A DNA stretch of 64,000 nucleotides from Streptomyces violens (GTDB lineage: Bacteria > Actinomycetota > Actinomycetes > Streptomycetales > Streptomycetaceae): the NCBI RefSeq assembly GCF_000717745.1, contig NZ_JOBH01000008.1, forward strand, positions 62,001-126,000, in the 5' to 3' direction. The position numbers and the translations under genes were made by a program. Below, piece by piece: positions 1 through 7,530 of the stretch. The notes beneath the pieces are model-generated. The model saw nothing but the letters and a program-made list of their open reading frames with translations, was not told the DNA's origin and ran no database searches. The first letter of the stretch is position 1. Each line of letters opens with the position of its first letter.

Positions 1-1
1 C

Positions 2-385
2 TACCCCGACTGGGACTCCGCCGCCGACATCGCCGTCGCCATCCTGCGCACCGAAGCCGGCCGCAACCCGCACGACAAGGACCTGCACGACCTCATCGGC
101 GAGCTGTGCACTCGCAGTGAGGAATTCCGTACCCGCTGGGGTGCCCACAATGTCCGCCTGCACGGCACCGGAATCAAGCGTTTCCACCACTCGGCCGTGG
201 GCGAACTCACCGTCGCCTACGAGGGCCTGGAGATGGCCGCCGAACCCGGCCTCACCCTCACCATCTACACCGCCGAACCCGGCTCCCCCTCCGAAGAAGG
301 CTTGCGCCTCCTCGCCTCCTGGGCCGCCACGCAGGAATCGGAACCGTCACCGTCGCCGTCGACGGATTCCGTGTCGAGCAACTGA
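2..385 (+). CDS. XRE-family regulator with MmyB-like ligand-binding domain (C-terminal part)
   Basis: The reading frame is open from the left edge and ends at TGA 383-385, so the N-terminus and helix-turn-helix lie outside the window. The visible 127 residues run from YPDWDSAADIAVAILRTEAG through a stretch with RWGAHNVRLHGTGIKRFHH and LTIYTAEPGSPSEEGL. This pattern is typical of the MmyB-like ligand-binding half of actinobacterial XRE regulators, which commonly sit next to redox enzymes or short-chain dehydrogenases. Family recognition is from memory of the conserved 'W..H.V..H..G.K.FHHP.VG.L.L.YE' block. The tail ends in a short Ser/Pro run. Whether it regulates the oxidoreductase operon that follows 143 nt downstream is inference only. 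Confidence 0.75.
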   Translation, partial: YPDWDSAADIAVAILRTEAGRNPHDKDLHDLIGELCTRSEEFRTRWGAHNVRLHGTGIKRFHHSAVGELTVAYEGLEMAAEPGLTLTIYTAEPGSPSEEGLRLLASWAATQESEPSPSPSTDSVSSN

Positions 386-528
386 CACTCGCGTATTCGG
401 TCGGGTACTTGGCAGGCGAAGTTGTCCGGCCTGTACTGCGGCGCCGGCTCGGGCGGCCAGGGAGTTCCCGGCGAGAGGTGTACTGACAGGGCATCCCACG
501 GCGTCGACCGTGGCCATACGATCGCGGC

Positions 529-1203
529 GTGGACGTTCAGAAGGAAGTCCGCGAGCCCTTGGTCTCGCGGCGAACCGATCTCACCGAGTCAGAACACTCC
601 CCTCCCACCGAGCCGTCCTCGGCGCCGACCCGGCGTACGTTCGTTGCCACCACCGCCGCCGTCGGTGGTGCCGTGATCGCGGGCGGTGTCACCGCCGGGT
701 CGGCCCTCGGCGATGCGCAGGCAGCCGCCGAGCCCGCGCCCACAAGCCGCGTCGCCCTGACGGTCAACGGCACCCGGCGCACCGTCACGGTCGACAACCG
801 CACCTCGCTCCTCGACCTGCTGCGCGAGCACTTCGGCCTCACCGGCTCCAAGAAGGGCTGCAACGCCGGCGCCTGTGGTGCGTGCACCGTGTTGGTCGAC
901 GGCCAACGGGTCAACTCCTGCCTGACACTCACCGTCCGGCTGGAGGGCGCCGAGGTCACCACCATCGAGGGACTGGCCGACGGCGACGAACTGCACCCGC
1001 TGCAGCAGGCGTTCATCGAGCAGGACGCCTTCCAGTGCGGCTACTGCACCCCCGGCCAGATCATGTCCGGCGTCGGGTGCATCAAGGAGGGCCACACCGG
1101 CTCGCCGGAGGAGATCCGGGAGTCGATGAGCGGCAACATCTGCCGCTGCGGCTGCTACGTCAAGATCGTGCGCGCGGTCGAACAGACCGCGGGCCGGAAG
1201 TGA
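529..1203 (+). CDS. paoA: PaoA-type (2Fe-2S) subunit of periplasmic aldehyde oxidoreductase
   Basis: This is the iron-sulfur subunit (224 aa, GTG start) of a xanthine-oxidase-family aldehyde oxidoreductase. It passes electrons from the molybdenum subunit to the FAD subunit. A twin-arginine signal is visible: TRRTFV at residues 34-39 followed by an Ala/Gly-rich hydrophobic stretch to about residue 68, so the complex is probably exported folded by Tat. Two 2Fe-2S clusters are intact: C111, C116, C119 and C131 (plant-ferredoxin type), and C170, C173, C205 and C207 (alpha-helical type). The next gene starts 12 nt downstream, in the order small, FAD, molybdenum subunit known from E. coli paoABC. 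No paoD-type insertion chaperone is adjacent. Confidence 0.9.
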   Translation: MDVQKEVREPLVSRRTDLTESEHSPPTEPSSAPTRRTFVATTAAVGGAVIAGGVTAGSALGDAQAAAEPAPTSRVALTVNGTRRTVTVDNRTSLLDLLREHFGLTGSKKGCNAGACGACTVLVDGQRVNSCLTLTVRLEGAEVTTIEGLADGDELHPLQQAFIEQDAFQCGYCTPGQIMSGVGCIKEGHTGSPEEIRESMSGNICRCGCYVKIVRAVEQTAGRK

Positions 1204-1215
1204 GGGTCAGCAGCT

Positions 1216-2196
1216 GTGCATCCCTTTGACTACACCCGCGTCTCCGACACCCGTGAAGCCCTCAACGCGGGCCGCCGCGGAGGCCGTTACATTGCCGGGG
1301 GCACCACTCTCGTCGATCTGATGCGCGAAACCGTGGAACGCCCGGGCGCGCTGGTCGACATCAGCGATCTGCCGCTGCGCGAGGTCACGGTGACCGAGCG
1401 CGGGGGCCTGCACATCGGTGCGCTGGTGCGGATGGCCGAGGCGGCCGCCCATCCCAAGGTACGCACCCTGTACCCGGTCATCTCCGAGGCGCTGGAGCTG
1501 AGCGCGTCGGCTCAGCTGCGGAACATGGCGACGATCGGCGGCAACATCATGCAGCGCACCCGCTGCACGTACTTCCGCGATGTGACCGCCGACTGCAACA
1601 AGCGTGAGCCCGGGGCGGGTTGCGCGGCCCTGCACGGCTACAACCGGACCCACGCGATCCTCGGCACGTCCGACCACTGCGTGGCCACCCACCCCTCCGA
1701 CGTCGCCGTGGCCTTCGCGGCACTGGAGGCGACGGTGCACGTGCTCGGCCCGGACGGGGAACGGACCGTCCCCTTCGCGGACTTCCTGCTCCTGCCGGGA
1801 CACACGCCGCACCGTGAACACGCCCTAAGAAACGGCGAGTTGATTACCGCTGTCGAGATCCCCGCTCTCCCCCGCCCGTTGCGGTCCGGATACCTGAAGG
1901 TGCGCGACCGTCAGTCGTACGAGTTCGCCCTCACCTCGGCGGCCGTCGCGCTGCACGTACGCGGCGGGGTGATCCGCGAGGCGAAGGTCGCCGTCGGTGG
2001 GGTGGGGACCGTGCCGTGGAAGCTGCCCGCCGTCGAGCGGCACCTCGTCGGCGAGCGTCCGTCCGATGCCCTGTGGGAAGCGGCAGCCTCACGGGCGGCG
2101 GACGGAGCCCGTCCCCTGGCCCACAACCGGTTCAAGCTCGAACTGCTGCAGCGAACCGTCGAACGCCAGCTGCGCATCGTAGGAGGTACCAAGTGA
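1216..2196 (+). CDS. paoB: PaoB-type FAD-binding subunit of aldehyde oxidoreductase
   Basis: This is the FAD subunit (326 aa, GTG start) of the molybdenum hydroxylase. IAGGTTL (residues 26-32) and TIGGNI (106-111) are the usual FAD-binding loops of the CO-dehydrogenase flavoprotein family. Between them and the C-terminal domain lies the extra segment with C117, C127, C136 and C155 (RCTYF, DCNKR, AGCAA, DHCVA) that in E. coli PaoB binds an additional 4Fe-4S cluster, so this enzyme should be PaoB-type rather than plain XdhB. Its TGA overlaps the GTG start of the next gene (GTGA), which implies translational coupling. Confidence 0.9.
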   Translation: MHPFDYTRVSDTREALNAGRRGGRYIAGGTTLVDLMRETVERPGALVDISDLPLREVTVTERGGLHIGALVRMAEAAAHPKVRTLYPVISEALELSASAQLRNMATIGGNIMQRTRCTYFRDVTADCNKREPGAGCAALHGYNRTHAILGTSDHCVATHPSDVAVAFAALEATVHVLGPDGERTVPFADFLLLPGHTPHREHALRNGELITAVEIPALPRPLRSGYLKVRDRQSYEFALTSAAVALHVRGGVIREAKVAVGGVGTVPWKLPAVERHLVGERPSDALWEAAASRAADGARPLAHNRFKLELLQRTVERQLRIVGGTK

Positions 2197-4397
2197 GCCC
2201 GCAGCCGCAGGCCGCCGTCGGAGCGCCGCTGTCCCGGGTGGACGGGCGGCTGAAGGTCACGGGCAAGGCGAAGTACGCCGCCGAGCACAACGTCGATGGT
2301 GCCGTGCACGCCGTCATCGTCGACGCCACCATCGGCCGCGGCCGCATCACGTCGATCGACACACGTGCCGCGCTCGCACAGCCGGGCGTGCTGCGAGTGA
2401 TCAGCCACCGCAACGCACCGAAACTGCCGTACCGCGACAACGCGATGTCGAACAAGTCCAACAACCCGCCCGGCCGGCGGCTCCGCGTCTTCCAGGACGA
2501 CCGGGTCCTCTTCCACGGCCAGCCGGTCGCCGTCGTCATCGCCACCACCCTGGAGGCCGCCCAGCACGGCGCCAGCCTGGTCAAGGTCCACTACGACGCC
2601 GCACCGCCCTCGACCGAGCTGACCAAGGCCAAGGCGGACAAGCCGACGAAGTACGCGCGCGGTGACGCCGAGGCGGGCCTGCGGAACGCGGCCGTGCGGA
2701 TGGACCTGACGTACAGCATGGCCCGCAACCACCACAACGCGATGGAGCCGCACGCCACCATCGCCCGCTGGACCGGCGACAAGCTCACCGTGTGGGACAA
2801 AACCCAGTGGGTCCTCGGTACGCAGACCGAAATCGCGGCCGCGTTCGGCCTCCCGCAGGACGATGTACGGGTCATCTCGCCGTTCGTCGGTGGCGGCTTC
2901 GGCAGCGGACTGCGCGGCTGGCCGCATGTCATCATCGCGGCGCTCGCCGCCCGGGTGACCAAGCGCCCGGTCAAGCTCGTCCTCAGCCGCAAGCAGCAGT
3001 ACTTCGGGACGGGCTTCCGGCCCGCGTACGAGTACCGGCTGCGCGTGGGCAGCGACCGGCACGGGCGCCTGGCCGCCATGGCCCACGAGCTGGACGCCGA
3101 GACCTCCTCGTACGAAACGTTCACCGAAGGCGTCCTGCCGCCGGGCCAGATGCTCTACAGCACGCCCAACGTCCAGCAGACGTACCGCACGGTGCCACTG
3201 GATGTGAACACCCCGATCTGGATGCGCGGCCCGGGTTTCGCGACGGCGTCCTTTGTCATCGAGTCGGCCATGGACGAACTGGCGCACAAGCTCGACCTCG
3301 ACCCGATCGAGCTGCGCCGGCGCAATGAACCGGACGAGGACCAGTCCAGCGGCAGGCCGTTCTCCACGCGGCGCCTGCGCGAGTGTTACTCCGTCGGCGC
3401 CCGCGAGTTCGGCTGGCACCGCCGAAATGCCAAGCCGCGAAGCCGACGCGAGGGTGACTGGCTGATCGGCATGGGCATGGCCGCCGGCGTCTACGACACC
3501 GCGCGGATGCCCGCCCAGGCCCGGGTCCGCCTGGACGCCGACGGCACCGCGGTGGTCGAGACCGCGTCCAGCGACATGGGCCCTGGCACCTACACCTCGC
3601 AGACCCAAGTCGCCGCAGACGCTCTGGGCCTGACGATGCGTACGGTCGACTTCCGCCTCGGCGACTCCCTCTTCCCACCGACCCCGCCGCACGGCGGCTC
3701 GATGACCATGGCCAGCGTCGGCTCCGCCGTCCTCGACGGCTGCAACCAGGTACGCCGCCAGGCAATCAAGCTCGCCGTCGAGGACAAGGAATCACCGCTG
3801 TACGGAGTGGACGCCAACGACATCGTCGTCCGCGGCGGCCGACTGCACCTGAAGAACAACCCGACCCGCGGCGAGAAGTACCAACAACTCCTGTCCCGCA
3901 ACAACCGCACCCACCTCGAAGCCCAGGGCTCCTTCGCCCCGCCCTCGGGCACCCAGCGGTACTCGTTCTACGCCTACAACGCCACCTTCGCCGAGGTCGC
4001 CGTCGACGCAACGCTCGGCCTCGTACGCGTACGGCGCATGCTCGGCGTGTACGACGCGGGCCGCATCATCAGCCCCACGCTGGCCGACAGCCAGGCCATC
4101 GGCGCCATGGTCGGCGGCATCGGCACGGCCCTGCTGGAACACACCGTCACCGACCACCGCGACGGACGCATCGTCAACGCCAACCTCGCCGACTACCTCG
4201 TCCCCGTCAACGCCGACGTCCCCGATCTCAAGGCGATCTACCTGGACGGCGAGGACCGCGAGGCCGACCCCCTCGGCGTCAAGGGCCTCGGCGAGGTCGT
4301 GATGATCGGCGTGGCTCCCGCGATCGCCAACGCGGTCTTCAACGCCACCGGCCGCCGCATCCGCCAACTGCCCATCACGGCCGAGGCGTTGCTCTAA
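2193..4397 (+). CDS. paoC: PaoC-type molybdopterin-binding catalytic subunit of aldehyde oxidoreductase
   Basis: This is the catalytic subunit (734 aa), expected to bind the molybdenum cytosine-dinucleotide cofactor and oxidise aldehydes to acids. The start is GTG 2193, chosen because AGGAGG lies at 2181-2186 and the start overlaps the paoB stop; the frame is open further upstream but has no better signal. The glycine-rich GGGFGSGLRG near residue 232, GPGFATASFVIE, and GVKGLGEV close to the C-terminus are family signatures, the Glu of the last (about residue 701) being the expected catalytic base. Length is close to E. coli PaoC (732 aa). No signal peptide is visible; it would be co-exported with PaoA. 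A perfect hairpin follows the stop. Confidence 0.9.
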   Translation: MSPQPQAAVGAPLSRVDGRLKVTGKAKYAAEHNVDGAVHAVIVDATIGRGRITSIDTRAALAQPGVLRVISHRNAPKLPYRDNAMSNKSNNPPGRRLRVFQDDRVLFHGQPVAVVIATTLEAAQHGASLVKVHYDAAPPSTELTKAKADKPTKYARGDAEAGLRNAAVRMDLTYSMARNHHNAMEPHATIARWTGDKLTVWDKTQWVLGTQTEIAAAFGLPQDDVRVISPFVGGGFGSGLRGWPHVIIAALAARVTKRPVKLVLSRKQQYFGTGFRPAYEYRLRVGSDRHGRLAAMAHELDAETSSYETFTEGVLPPGQMLYSTPNVQQTYRTVPLDVNTPIWMRGPGFATASFVIESAMDELAHKLDLDPIELRRRNEPDEDQSSGRPFSTRRLRECYSVGAREFGWHRRNAKPRSRREGDWLIGMGMAAGVYDTARMPAQARVRLDADGTAVVETASSDMGPGTYTSQTQVAADALGLTMRTVDFRLGDSLFPPTPPHGGSMTMASVGSAVLDGCNQVRRQAIKLAVEDKESPLYGVDANDIVVRGGRLHLKNNPTRGEKYQQLLSRNNRTHLEAQGSFAPPSGTQRYSFYAYNATFAEVAVDATLGLVRVRRMLGVYDAGRIISPTLADSQAIGAMVGGIGTALLEHTVTDHRDGRIVNANLADYLVPVNADVPDLKAIYLDGEDREADPLGVKGLGEVVMIGVAPAIANAVFNATGRRIRQLPITAEALL

Positions 4398-4421
4398 CAC
4401 CTCGGCGTGAGGCCCGAGATC

Positions 4422-4446
4422 ACTGTGCAGCCCCAGGCTGCACAGT
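4422..4446. terminator. Perfect hairpin between convergent paoC and DUF2267 gene
   Basis: Arms ACTGTGCAGCC and GGCTGCACAGT pair perfectly (11 bp) around a CCA loop. It lies 24 nt after the paoC stop and 12 nt before the stop of the convergent DUF2267 gene. It has no long U-tract (AAAG on one side only), typical of actinobacterial hairpin terminators, and could serve both strands. Confidence 0.75.
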
Positions 4447-4458
4447 AAAGGGTGTCCG

Positions 4459-4893
4459 TCAGGCGGCCTGAACAAGTTCGGCGCGGCCGAAGAGGATTGC
4501 GTAGCCGGAGGGGAGTTGGGCGAGGATGCGGTCGAGCAGGCTGGGGCCGGCCAGGTGGGCTACGACGCCGAGGACGGAGCCGGCGTCCCAGCGCGTGGTG
4601 GCCAGGGTGCCGCCTGTGCGGGCCGCGAGGTCCTTGATGAAGAACCAGCCGGTCAGGGAGTCGGTTTCGGGTATCTGCGCGGTGAAGATCTGCGCGGCCT
4701 GGCGGGGCAGGCGGGCGGCGAGTTCGACGCGTTCCTCGCCGGTGAGCCGCCGGCCGAGGGCGGCCAGTACGGCGCGGGTGACTTCTTCGGCGCGTTCACG
4801 GGTGGGGTAGGCGCCGTCGTAGCGGACGCGCTCCAGCATCTGCGCGTAGGACAGGGCCGGCGTGCTCGCGGTCTGCTGCGAGGGGGGCTGCAT
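4459..4893 (-). CDS. DUF2267 domain protein
   Basis: This 144-aa protein is of the DUF2267 type: a helical N-terminal half with 'YDGAYPTRERAEEVTRAVL' and 'RLTGEERVELAARLP', and a second repeat-like half with WDAGSVLGVVAHLAG and ending in ILAQLPSGYAILFGR. Function is unknown; such proteins often sit near small heat-shock proteins, gas-vesicle or stress genes, as here. The start ATG 4893 follows an AGAAAGG ribosome-binding site. The upstream extension of the frame is Arg/Pro-rich and noncoding in character. It is a diverged paralogue of the next minus-strand gene (both share AELAARLP-like and LPPGY-x-LLFGR-like motifs), suggesting an old tandem duplication. Confidence 0.8.
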   Translation of the reverse strand: MQPPSQQTASTPALSYAQMLERVRYDGAYPTRERAEEVTRAVLAALGRRLTGEERVELAARLPRQAAQIFTAQIPETDSLTGWFFIKDLAARTGGTLATTRWDAGSVLGVVAHLAGPSLLDRILAQLPSGYAILFGRAELVQAA

Positions 4894-4961
4894 CGGTGGA
4901 TAGGTGCCTTTCTCTGTAAGGGGGGTTTGCTGGTGAGGTCGGCCGGTGACGGACAGGTCGC

Positions 4962-5387
4962 TCAACGGTTTATTGGGCTGTGTTCGGCGGCGGTGGTGTC
5001 CTGCGGACGGCCGAAGAGCAGGTCGTAGCCCGGGGGAAGCTGGAACAGTATGCGGCGGGTGAGCTCCTCGCCGGCCGCATCCGCGGCGACGCTGAGTACG
5101 GCGCCGACGTCCCAGGCGGCGGTCCGCTCGGTGGCCCCCTCGATCCACGCCGCGGTGGCGCGCACGAACCGCTCCGGGGAGAGGGGTTCGGCGGCCTGCA
5201 GCGGGTTCAGCAGGATCAGGGCGAAGGTCTCCGGGAGCCGGGCAGCCAGCTCGGCCCGCACCTCGCCCACCAAGTGCGCGCCCAGCAGCGCCAGGACGAT
5301 GCGCGCCGCCCGCTCGGCTTCCGTATGGGTCGAGTACTCGCCGCGTTCTTGAACCTGGTCCAGGAACGCTTCCTGCTGCATGACCAC
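4962..5387 (-). CDS. DUF2267 domain protein, paralogue
   Basis: A 141-aa DUF2267-type protein with the same architecture as its downstream neighbour: 'HTEAERAARIVLALLGAHL', 'AELAARLPETFA', WDVGAVLSVAADAAG and ILFQLPPGYDLLFGR. GTG 5387 is preferred over ATG 5381 because AGAGGGG (5394-5400) then sits 6 nt away. It is probably the first gene of a two-gene unit with the other DUF2267 protein, separated by 68 nt. Function is unknown; the hsp18/rheA neighbourhood suggests a stress role, which is inference. Four exact 12-bp repeats lie 59-106 nt upstream of the start, within the likely promoter. Confidence 0.8.
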   Translation of the reverse strand: MVMQQEAFLDQVQERGEYSTHTEAERAARIVLALLGAHLVGEVRAELAARLPETFALILLNPLQAAEPLSPERFVRATAAWIEGATERTAAWDVGAVLSVAADAAGEELTRRILFQLPPGYDLLFGRPQDTTAAEHSPINR

Positions 5388-5445
5388 CGCGATCCCCTCT
5401 TCCGTTCATCGGTCCGCACGTCGTACGTACGCCGTGCGTGTGCCG

Positions 5446-5493
5446 GTACGTGTGTCAGTACGTGTGTCAGTACGTGTGTCAGTACGTGTGTCA
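5446..5493. repeat. Four perfect tandem 12-bp repeats upstream of DUF2267 gene
   Basis: GTACGTGTGTCA is repeated four times head to tail without mismatch (5446-5457, 5458-5469, 5470-5481, 5482-5493). On the minus strand the unit reads TGACACACGTAC, and the array lies just upstream of the DUF2267 gene starting at 5387. The helical-turn-like period could array a DNA-binding protein, or the tract may simply be slippage-prone. Confidence 0.95.
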
Positions 5494-5648
5494 TGGGCGG
5501 CGGAGGGTCGGGGGTCGAGGGGGAGATCAATCCGCCCTCCGCCGCCGCGAGGGTGAGTGTCAGAGGGAGGGGCCCACTCTCCGCTGCGAGAAGGGTCCAT
5601 CCTCCGATCCGGGGGCCCCACCTTCTCCTCCGGCGTCGAGGATCGGCC

Positions 5649-6089
5649 TCAGCCGCGGATCTCCTTGCGTCCCGAACCTGCGCCGATGGAGATCTTGCGC
5701 GGCTTGGCGCGCTCGGCGATCGGGATGCGTACGGTGAGGACGCCTGCGTCGTAGTCGGCGTTGATGTGCTCGGTGTCCAGCGAGTCGGCCAGCATGACCT
5801 GGCGGGAGAAGACGCCCAGAGGCCGCTCGGAGAGTTCCACCTGGACCTTGTCGCTCTTGGTGACGGGCCGGCGCTCGGCCTTGATCGTGAGCATGTTCCG
5901 CTCGACGTCGATGTCGATCGCCTCGGGGTCGACGCCGGGCAGGTCGAGGGCGATCACGTACTCCTCGCCTTCGCGGTAGGCATCCATCGGCATCGCCGAG
6001 GGCCGCGACCAAGTACCGGACGGGTTGGTGCCGAGGAGCTGCTGGGTGAGCCGGTCCAGCTCACGGAAGGGATCGGTGCGCATCAGCAT
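5649..6089 (-). CDS. hsp18: Small heat-shock protein Hsp18 (Hsp20/alpha-crystallin family)
   Basis: An ATP-independent holdase chaperone of 146 aa. The alpha-crystallin domain spans about residues 35-125, with DLPGV at 49-53 and GVLTVRIP at 116-123, and the short C-terminal tail carries an I-x-I motif (ISI, 133-135) used for oligomer assembly. The start is ATG 6089 because GGAGGT lies 9 nt upstream (6099-6104) and [11 protein letters not shown] is the usual Hsp18 N-terminus; the frame is open to 6131. It is divergent from a RheA-like gene, with the perfect RheA-type operator 6160-6178 between them, so heat-inducible repression by RheA is expected. Confidence 0.93.
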   Translation of the reverse strand: MLMRTDPFRELDRLTQQLLGTNPSGTWSRPSAMPMDAYREGEEYVIALDLPGVDPEAIDIDVERNMLTIKAERRPVTKSDKVQVELSERPLGVFSRQVMLADSLDTEHINADYDAGVLTVRIPIAERAKPRKISIGAGSGRKEIRG

Positions 6090-6159
6090 CGGGAAAACAC
6101 CTCCGTTTTCGCTCGGGCTGTTCATGCCCATGCGCTGCTACCTGCTTCCGGTTGTAGCA

Positions 6160-6178
6160 TGTCATCCAAACGATGACA
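6160..6178. promoter_or_regulatory. RheA-type operator TGTCATC-N5-GATGACA
   Basis: TGTCATC (6160-6166) and GATGACA (6172-6178) form a perfect inverted repeat with a 5-nt spacer. This matches the inverted repeat I recall as the RheA target between rheA and hsp18 in Streptomyces albus. It lies 70 nt upstream of hsp18 and 47 nt upstream of the divergent rheA-like gene, so it can control both. Confidence 0.85.
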
Positions 6179-6207
6179 AGTGAGCACGTCGCCGGAAGGG
6201 CGACGCC

Positions 6208-6228
6208 CTTGAGCGGAGGTGACTCATG
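6208..6228. promoter_or_regulatory. HAIR-like inverted repeat overlapping the rheA start
   Basis: CTTGAGC-N7-ACTCATG (6208-6228) agrees at 12 of 14 arm positions with the HspR-associated inverted repeat CTTGAGT-N7-ACTCAAG. The right arm includes the ATG of the rheA-like gene, and the spacer contains its GGAGGT ribosome-binding site, so the match may be partly coincidental. An HspR-like MerR protein is encoded 1.3 kb away. Confidence 0.35.
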
Positions 6229-6882
6229 CCCGCAGACGACCAGAAACCGGTGTCGCCACCCGCCTCCTTCCCCGCCGCCGAAGCAGCGCTGGAGGCCATC
6301 GAGGAGGCCGTACGTACCGCCCAGATACCGCAGCCTGGCCGGCAGCCCGAGCCCGGAGCCAGCGCGGAGCAGGCGCTGGCCGCGCTGTTGCTGCTGCGTC
6401 GGCTGCGGGACCAGCTGGCCGGCTGGGAGACGGGGCTGATCGAAATCGCCCGCGAGGCCGGCGCCAGCTGGGCCGACCTCGCCCACCCCCTCGGCGTCGC
6501 GAATCGGCAGTCCGCCGAACGCCGCTACCTGCGCCTGCGCCCCGGAGCGCCGGGCACCACCGGCGAAGAACGCATCCAGGCCACCCGCGATCGGCGCGCC
6601 GCCGACCGCACCGTCACCACCTGGGCCCGCAGCAACGCCGCCGACCTGCGCCGGCTCGCTGGAGAGATCACCGCGGTGACCGACCTGCCCGCTGAAGCCC
6701 GTACGCCTCTCCTTCAGGCGCTGGGCCGCCATGACGTCGCCGCGCTCCTCGGTCCGCTGACCGGCGCCCGCGAACACCTCACTGCCGACCACCCCGATCT
6801 TGCGGCTCGCGTGGATGCCCTCACCCGCCACACCGACGACCTGCGCCAGGCCAGCAGCGAGCAGCGTCGGCCCGGCCCCTGA
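6226..6882 (+). CDS. rheA: RheA-like transcriptional repressor of hsp18
   Basis: A 218-aa, Ala/Arg-rich, largely helical protein with no recognisable classical HTH label. Its start is ATG 6226 with GGAGGT just upstream. The segment 'IEIAREAGASWADLAHPLGVANRQSAERRYL' (residues about 71-101) looks like a recognition helix-turn-helix, with AGASWADLAHPLGV as the core. In Streptomyces albus the autoregulated thermosensor RheA is encoded divergently from hsp18. Here the divergent position, the size and the perfect RheA-type operator between the two genes identify this as its counterpart. Temperature directly inactivates RheA in the studied case; that property is inferred here. Confidence 0.78.
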   Translation: MPADDQKPVSPPASFPAAEAALEAIEEAVRTAQIPQPGRQPEPGASAEQALAALLLLRRLRDQLAGWETGLIEIAREAGASWADLAHPLGVANRQSAERRYLRLRPGAPGTTGEERIQATRDRRAADRTVTTWARSNAADLRRLAGEITAVTDLPAEARTPLLQALGRHDVAALLGPLTGAREHLTADHPDLAARVDALTRHTDDLRQASSEQRRPGP

Positions 6883-6961
6883 GGAGCCGGCCCGGGCGCC
6901 GGCAATGCCGCTCACCCTGATGGGTGAGCATGGGCCGGGCGCGAGCGGACAGACGCCACGG

Positions 6962-7405
6962 ATGAACATGATCGGACGATTCGAGCGAGCTATGGATCGC
7001 TGGACGAGTGCCGTATGGGCCTCGGTGCGCAAGCCAGGAAAGAAGCCGATGGACGTGGTGGCCCGGCTGCGCCGGGAGTGCGACGACAATGCCCTGATCA
7101 TGGGGCACGGGCGCACCGTGGTACCCAACTGTTTCTCGATCGAGCTGCCCGCGGACAGTCACCGACGGCTGGCCGGCCACCGGGAGCGGCTCGGCCCCGA
7201 GCTGGCCGCCGAGATCCGTCGGTACGCGGCCGAGCGGTCCTACAGCTTCGCCGGCCCGGTGACGGTGGGTGTGGCGACGCATCCGGACGGTGGGCGCGCC
7301 CGCTACCGGGTGCGCAGCCGCCTGGTCCCCTGCCACCCGCCGACGCATACCGACGCCCCGACCATGGCCCTGCCCCAGGTGACTGTGCCGAACGCCGGCA
7401 CCTGA
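6962..7405 (+). CDS. Stand-alone FhaA N-terminal-like (DUF3662) protein
   Basis: 147 aa beginning [14 protein letters not shown] and containing '[33 protein letters not shown]' with [13 protein letters not shown]. This matches the DUF3662 domain that forms the N-terminus of FhaA, a forkhead-associated protein of the actinobacterial cell-wall kinase circuit. The FHA domain itself is absent: the protein ends about 30 residues after the domain. The start at ATG 6962 is chosen by homology; ATGs at 6905 and 6920 are in frame upstream. It follows the rheA-like gene by 79 nt on the same strand. The function of the isolated domain is not known. Confidence 0.75.
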   Translation: MNMIGRFERAMDRWTSAVWASVRKPGKKPMDVVARLRRECDDNALIMGHGRTVVPNCFSIELPADSHRRLAGHRERLGPELAAEIRRYAAERSYSFAGPVTVGVATHPDGGRARYRVRSRLVPCHPPTHTDAPTMALPQVTVPNAGT

Positions 7406-7451
7406 ACCGCACATCGGGCTCAGCGCCTGAAAGAAGTTGCTCAGGTACCGC

Positions 7452-7502
7452 GGCAGGCTGCGGTTGCTCAGTCCCGGGGCAGGTTGCGGTTGCTCAGTCC
7501 CG
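7452..7502. repeat. Two-copy 25-bp direct repeat (period 26)
   Basis: The 25-bp unit GGCAGG[C/T]TGCGGTTGCTCAG followed by TCCCG occurs at 7452-7476 and 7478-7502 with one mismatch. It lies between the convergent ends of the DUF3662 gene and the MerR-like gene. A partial third copy (TTGCTCAG at 7437) precedes it. Confidence 0.9.
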
Positions 7503-7530
7503 CGCCAGGCTGCTGCCGAAAGGTGCGGAG

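Noticed and set aside
1911..3692. Long minus-strand frame (593 codons) opposite paoB/paoC
   Set aside because: It is antisense to clearly homologous genes and has no recognised domain; long antisense frames are normal in high-GC coding DNA.
5446..5493. Possible CRISPR-like array
   Set aside because: The units are contiguous with no spacers and only 12 bp long; no cas genes are present.
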